The position numbers and the translations under genes were made by a program. From positions 64,164,644 through 64,228,643 of the forward strand of contig CM075775.1 of the NCBI GenBank assembly GCA_037974665.1: 64,000 nt of DNA, read 5' to 3'. Positions 59,433 through 64,000 of this stretch are shown piece after piece. The notes under the pieces were generated by a model that searched no databases, was not told the origin of the DNA, and was given only the letters and a program-made list of their open reading frames with translations. Source of the stretch: Ehretia macrophylla (taxonomy: Eukaryota; Streptophyta; Magnoliopsida; Boraginales; Ehretiaceae). How positions within the stretch are numbered: position 1 is the stretch's first letter; the number at the start of each line of letters is the position of its first letter.

Positions 59433-59551
59433 GGGTGCGATCATACCAGCACTAATGCACCGGATCCCATCAAAACACCGAAGTTAAGCATTCTTGGGCG
59501 AGAGTAGTATTAGGATGGGTGACCCCTTGGGAAGTCCTCGTGTTGCACCCC
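59433..59551 (+). rRNA. 5S rRNA: 5S rRNA gene copy
   Basis: G41A, T45A, G58A, G60T, C78T, C95T. Confidence 0.96.
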
Positions 59552-60110
59552 CCTTTTCAATTTTTTTTGCCCTGGTTAGGGTTCCCAAGATACTTTATCC
59601 ACCAAATTTCTATTACCGAATCCCACGGCACATTTGGCATGACAACTTCGCTTCACGTTGAGGCTAGGCCCGCAAACCGAGGGCGTAGGGCTTGTGACCA
59701 AGTCTCCGTCGCTCCGGTGCCCATAATTTTTGATCCGTAAGGACTTACGTGGCGCACATCCTACATTTGAAAAGCACTTTGAGAGCTCTACGACCGAGGC
59801 AGCTATCTTCCTCTTTGTGCCCATTTTTGGAGCCCAAAATCGAACGTTTTCATCAGTTTTCCGCCACTTTTCTTCTTTTGCTCTGTTTTTCAGTCCCGAA
59901 TCATACGTCATGAGTTGTTAAAAGGACGACAATGTTACTCGCGGGACATTAGACAACCCTACAACGCGTCGATACCACGTCTTGCGAGGATGCTACGTTG
60001 TTGAAGTGGATGGGTTGTCATTAAGCCCATTGGGCCTTTTGAATGGGCCATCTCTCTAGGCTGGGACTGTGAACCGTTAACACATAAAGGAATTGTACCC
60101 TCAACATGAC

Positions 60111-60229
60111 GGGTGCGATCATACCAGCACTAATGCACCGGATCCCATCAAAACTCCGAAGTTAAGCGTGCTTGACCGAGAGTAGTACTAGGATGGGTGA
60201 TCCCTTGGGAAGTCCTCGTGTTGCACCCC
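60111..60229 (+). rRNA. 5S rRNA: 5S rRNA gene copy
   Basis: G41A, G65A, G66C, C91T, C95T. Confidence 0.96.
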
Positions 60230-60786
60230 CTTTTTTAAATTTTTTTGCCCTAGTTAGGGTTGCCAAGATACTTTATCCACCAAATATCTATTACCGAATG
60301 CCACGGCACCTTGGGCAAGGCAACTTCGCTTCACGTAGAGGCTGGGCCTGCAAACCAAGGGCGTAGGGCTTGTGACCATGTCTCTGTCGCTCCGGTGCCC
60401 ATAACTTTTGATCTTTAAGGACTTACGCGGCGCATAGCCTACCGTTGGAAAGCTCTCCGAGCTCTACGGCAGAGGGAGCTAGCCTGCTCGCTGTGCCCGT
60501 TTTTGGAGCCCAAAATTGAACGTTTTCATCAGTTTTCTGTAACTTTTCTTCTTTTACTCTATTTTTCCATCCTGGATCGTATGTCGTGAGCTGCTAAAAG
60601 GATGACAAAGTTACTCACGGGACATTAGAGGGCCCTACAACCGGTCGATATCACGTCTTGCGAGGATGCTGCGTTGTAGAAGCGGATGGGTTTTCGTGAA
60701 GCCCATTGGGCCTTTTGAATGGGCCATCTCTCTAGGCTGGGACTGTGACCAGTTACCACATAAAGGAATTGTGCCCTTAACATGAC

Positions 60787-60905
60787 GAGTGCGATCATAC
60801 CAGCACGAATGCACCGGATCCCATCAGAACTCCGAAGTTAAGCGTGCGTGGGCGAGAGTAGTACTAGGATGGGTGACCCCCTGGGTAGTCCTCATGTTGC
60901 ACCCC
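60787..60905 (+). rRNA. 5S rRNA: 5S rRNA gene copy
   Basis: G2A, T21G, T62G, A100T, G108A. The spacer lost about 12 bp (GCGTCGATATCA) near 61319, giving a 667-bp unit. Confidence 0.96.
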
Positions 60906-61453
60906 CCTTTTCAATTTTTTTTGCCTCAGATAGGGTTGCCAAGATACTTTATCCACCAAATTTCTATTACCAAATCCCACGGCACCTTGGACAAGACAAC
61001 TTCGCTTCAAGTAGAGGCTGGGCCTACAAACCGAGGGCATAGGGCTTGTGACCAGGTCTCCGTCGCTCCGGTGCCCATAACTTTTGATCCGTAAGGACCT
61101 ACGCGGCGTACAGCATACCTTTGGAAAACTCTCTGAGAGCTCTACGACAAAGGTAGCTAGCCTGCTCACTTTGCCCATTATTGGACCCCAAAATCGAACG
61201 TTTTCATCAATTTTCGGCCACTTTTCTTCTTTTGCTCGATTTTTCCGTCCTGGATCGTAATCGTGAGCTATTAAAAGGACGACAACGTTACTCGCAGTTA
61301 CATTAGAGGGCCCTACAACACGTCTTGCGAGGATGCTGCGTTGTTGAAGCGGATGGGTTGTCGTTAAGCCCATTGGGCCTTTTGAATGGGCCATCTCTCT
61401 AGGCTGGGACTGTGAACCGTTAACACATAAAGGAATTGTGCCCTCAACATAAC

Positions 61454-61572
61454 GGGTGCGATCATACCAGTACTAATGCACCGGATCCCATAAGAACTCC
61501 GAAGTTAAGCATGCTTGGGCGAGAGTAGTACTAGGATGGGTGACCCCCTGGGAAGTCCTCGTGTTGCACTCC
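61454..61572 (+). rRNA. 5S rRNA: 5S rRNA gene copy, near consensus
   Basis: C18T, C39A, G58A, C117T. Confidence 0.97.
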
Positions 61573-62130
61573 CCTTTTCAATTTTTTTTCGCTAGTTAGG
61601 GTTGCCAAGATATTTTATCCACCAAATTTCTATTACCGAATTCCACGGGACCTTGGACAAGACAACTTCGCTTCACGTAGAGGTTGGGCCCGCAAACCAA
61701 GGGCGTAGGGCTTGTAACCAAGTCTCCGTCGCTCCGGTGCCCATAACTTTTGATCCGTAAGAACTTACGCGGCGCACAGCATACCGTTGGAAAGCTCTCT
61801 GAGAGCTCTACGACGGAGGCAGCTAGCCTGCTCGATGTGCCTATATTTGGAGCCCAAAATCGAACGTTTTCATCAGTTTTCGGCCATTTTTCTGCTTTTA
61901 CCCTGTTTTTGGGTCCCGGATCGTACGTCGTGAGCTATTAAAAGGATGACAACGTTACTCACGGGACATTAGAGGGCCCTACAATGCGTCGATATCACGT
62001 CTTGCGAGGTTGCTGCGTTATTGAAGCGGATGGGTTATCGTTAAGCCCATTGGGCCTTTTGAATGGGCCATCTCTCTAGGCTGGGACTGTGAACCGTTAA
62101 CACATAAAGGAATTGTGCCCTCAACATGAC

Positions 62131-62249
62131 GGGTGTGGTCATACCAGTACTAATGCACCAGATCCCATCAGAACTCTGAAGTTAAGCGTGCTTGGACGAG
62201 AGTAGTACTAGGATGGGTGACCCCATGGGAAGTCCTCGTGTTGCACCCC
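62131..62249 (+). rRNA. 5S rRNA: 5S rRNA gene copy
   Basis: C6T, A8G, C18T, G30A, C47T, G66A, C95A. The terminator is broken by a C (AATTTCTTTTG), leaving only short T-runs. Confidence 0.96.
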
Positions 62250-62807
62250 CCTTTTCAATTTCTTTTGCCCAGGTTGGTGTTGCCAATATACTTTATCCAC
62301 CAAATTTCTATTACCGAATCCCACGGTACCTTGGACAAGACAACTTCGCTTACGTAGAGGCTGGGCCTTCAAACCGAGGGCATAGGGCTTGTGACCAGGT
62401 CTCCGTCACTCCAGTGCCCATAACTTTTGATCCGTAAGGACTTACGCGGCACAAAACATACCATTGGAAAGCTCTCCGAGAGCTCTACGATAGAGGTAGC
62501 TAGCCTGCTCACTTTGCCCATTTTAGGAGAACAAAATCGAATGTTTTCATCAGTTTTCGACCACTTTTATTCTATTGCTCTGTTTTTCCGTCCCGGATCG
62601 TACATCGTGAGCTATTAAAAGGACGACAACGTTACTCGCGGGACATTAGAGGGCCATACAACGCGTCGATATCACGTCTTGCGAGGATACTGCGTTGTTG
62701 AAGCAGATGGGTTGTCGTTAAGCCTATTGGGCCTTTTGAATGGGCCATCTCTCTAGGCTGGGACTGTGAACCATTAACACATAAAGGAATTGTGCCCTCA
62801 ACATGAC

Positions 62808-62926
62808 GGGTGCGATCATACCAGTAGTAATGCACCGGATCCTATAAGAACTCCAAAGTTAAGCGTGCTTGGGCGAGAGTAGTTCTAAGATGGGTGACCC
62901 CCAGGGTAGTCCTCGTGTTGCACCCC
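62808..62926 (+). rRNA. 5S rRNA: 5S rRNA gene copy
   Basis: C18T, C20G, C36T, C39A, G48A, A77T, G81A, T96A, A100T. Confidence 0.94.
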
Positions 62927-63484
62927 CATTTTCAATTTTTTTTGCCCGGGTTAGGGTTGCCAAAATACTTTATCCACAAAATTTCTATTACTGAATCCGA
63001 CGGCACCTTGAACAAGAAAACTTCGCTTACGTAAAGGCTGGGCCTTCAAACCTAGGGCATAGGGCTTGTGACCAGGTCTCCGTCGCTCCGGTGCCCATAA
63101 CTTTTGATCCGTAAGGACTTACGCGGCACACAGCATACCGTTGGAAAGCTCTCCGAGAGATCTACGACAGAGGTAGCTAGCCTGCTCACTTTGCCCATTT
63201 TTGGAGCCCAAATTTGAATGTTTTCATCAGTTTTTGATCTCTTTTCTTCTTTTGCTCTGTTTTTTCATCCCGGATCGTACATCGTGAGCTATTAAAAGGA
63301 CGACAACGTTACTCGCAGGACATTAAAGGGCCATACAACGCGTCGATATCACGTCTTGCGAGGATACTGCGTTGCTGAAGCAGATGGGTTGTCGTTAAGC
63401 CTATTGGGCCTTTTGAATGGACCATCTCTCTAGGCTGGGACTGTGAACCGTTAACACATAAAGGAATTGTGCCCTCAACATGAC

Positions 63485-63603
63485 GGGTACGATCATACCA
63501 GCACTAGTGCACCAGATCCCATCAGAACTCCGAAGTTAAGCGTGCTTGGGCGAGAGTAGTACTAGGATGGGTGACCCCCTGGGAAGTCCTCGTGTTGTAC
63601 CCT
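63485..63603 (+). rRNA. 5S rRNA: 5S rRNA gene copy
   Basis: G5A, A23G, G30A, C114T, C119T. Last gene in the window. Confidence 0.96.
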
Positions 63604-64000
63604 CATTTTCAATTTTTTTTGCCCTGGTTAGGGTTGCCAAGATACTTTATCCACCAAATTTTTATTACCAAATCCCACGGCACCTTGGACAAGACAACAT
63701 CGCTTCACGTAGAGGCTGGGCCTGCAAACCGAGGGCATAGGGCTTGTGACCAGGTCTCCGTCGCTCCGGTGCCCATAACTTTTGATCCATAAGGACTTAC
63801 GTGGCGCACAGCATACCGTTGGAAAGCTCTCCGAGAGCTCTACGACGGAGGTAGTTCGCTCGCTCACTCTGCCCCTTTTTGGTGCCCAAAATAGAATGTT
63901 TTCATCAGTTTTTGACCACTTTTCTTCTTTTGCACTATTTTTCCGTCCCGGATCGTACATCGTGAGCTATTAAAAGGACGACAACGTTACTCGCGGGACA
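63604..64000 (+). repeat. Partial intergenic spacer at window end
   Basis: First 397 bp of a normal spacer, with terminator, telo-box-like motif and palindrome (63822-63836), cut by the window edge at CTCGCGGGACA. The array continues beyond. Confidence 0.95.

Larger units (their letters stand above)
1..64000 (+). repeat. Tandem 5S rDNA array, about 678-bp unit
   Basis: The whole window is head-to-tail 5S units with no interruption. Distances between successive gene starts are nearly all 676-680 bp. Exceptions: 664 (from 635), 657 (4011 and 6020), 511 (10745), 667 (11934 and 60787), 665 (13279), 663 (23093), 674 (31768 and 46553), 684 (51970), and the gene-less composites 1009 (19371) and 1231 (25789 and 41929). 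Gene variants below are given against a 119-nt consensus made from this window; +A37 means an extra A next to position 37, making 120 nt. Each spacer of about 559 bp is non-coding and holds, in order, a T-run terminator, TTAGGGTT, a mid-spacer palindrome, a TGGGCC-rich inverted repeat and a TATA-like motif. Two spacer types are visible: A (GATCCGTAAGG, GCCTACC, GAGCCCAAAAT) and B (GATACGTAAGG, GCATACC, GAGCCTAAAAT). Confidence 0.98.

Noticed and set aside
60864-61394. Longest - strand frame, 176 codons
   Set aside because: Antisense to a 5S unit; its length comes from the 12-bp spacer deletion near 61319 removing a stop.
1-64000. Regular repeats with variable parts, CRISPR-like at first sight
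   Set aside because: The repeat is a 119-nt 5S gene and the spacers are homologous to each other.
1-64000. Assignment to a particular species or to conifers
   Set aside because: The gene lacks the GCGTTAGTGC and CCAGAGTAGTACTGGG features I associate with conifer 5S, but plant 5S is too conserved, and I do not recognise the spacer, so no species can be named.

Overview
The window is one uninterrupted head-to-tail nuclear 5S ribosomal DNA array from a land plant, most likely a flowering plant. All genes are on the + strand. The 119-nt gene has the plant 5S layout: GGGTGCGATCATACCAGCAC at the 5' end, GGATCCCATCAGAACTCCG in the middle, GGATGGGTGACC at the box C region and GTGTTGCACCCC at the 3' end. 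The species cannot be named from this. I see no protein-coding gene, tRNA, transposon insertion, inversion or unrelated DNA.

Layout: I located 93 gene copies by reading, of which the first is cut by the window edge and one is internally truncated. Three further unit positions have lost their gene. The usual period is 676-680 bp: a 119/120-nt gene plus a spacer of about 559 bp. Each spacer starts with a Pol III T-run terminator, followed at once by a telo-box-like TTAGGGTT. Mid-spacer there is a perfect palindrome AGCTCTCCGAGAGCT. Near -86 to -63 of the next gene there is a TGGGCC-rich inverted repeat, then a TATA-like CATAAAGG at -28 and usually C at -1. This is a normal 5S expression unit: the upstream element and the internal A box/IE/C box direct Pol III, and the T-runs stop it.

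By regions: 0-13 kb holds subfamilies with TTACGATGGG / GGATGTCC and GGATAGGTG genes, in a 3-unit higher-order order, with one truncated gene at 10.7 kb. 13-25 kb is rich in a 120-nt lineage (extra A after position 36, G51T) and contains a unit that lost its gene at 19.9 kb. 25-33 kb and 42-47 kb are related mosaic blocks, each containing the same gene deletion. 33-53 kb shows clear higher-order duplications (about 2.03 kb and 11.4 kb offsets) and a T45A subfamily. 53-64 kb is more uniform and includes the copy closest to consensus, at 54,010.

The unusual point is how decayed the genes are. By hand count a full copy averages about 7 differences from the window consensus (about 6 percent), concentrated at CpG sites. 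Shared lesions and colinear multi-unit duplications let the history of unequal exchange be read directly. This looks like a methylated, largely unselected 5S array rather than the expressed, homogenised one, but that is inference.
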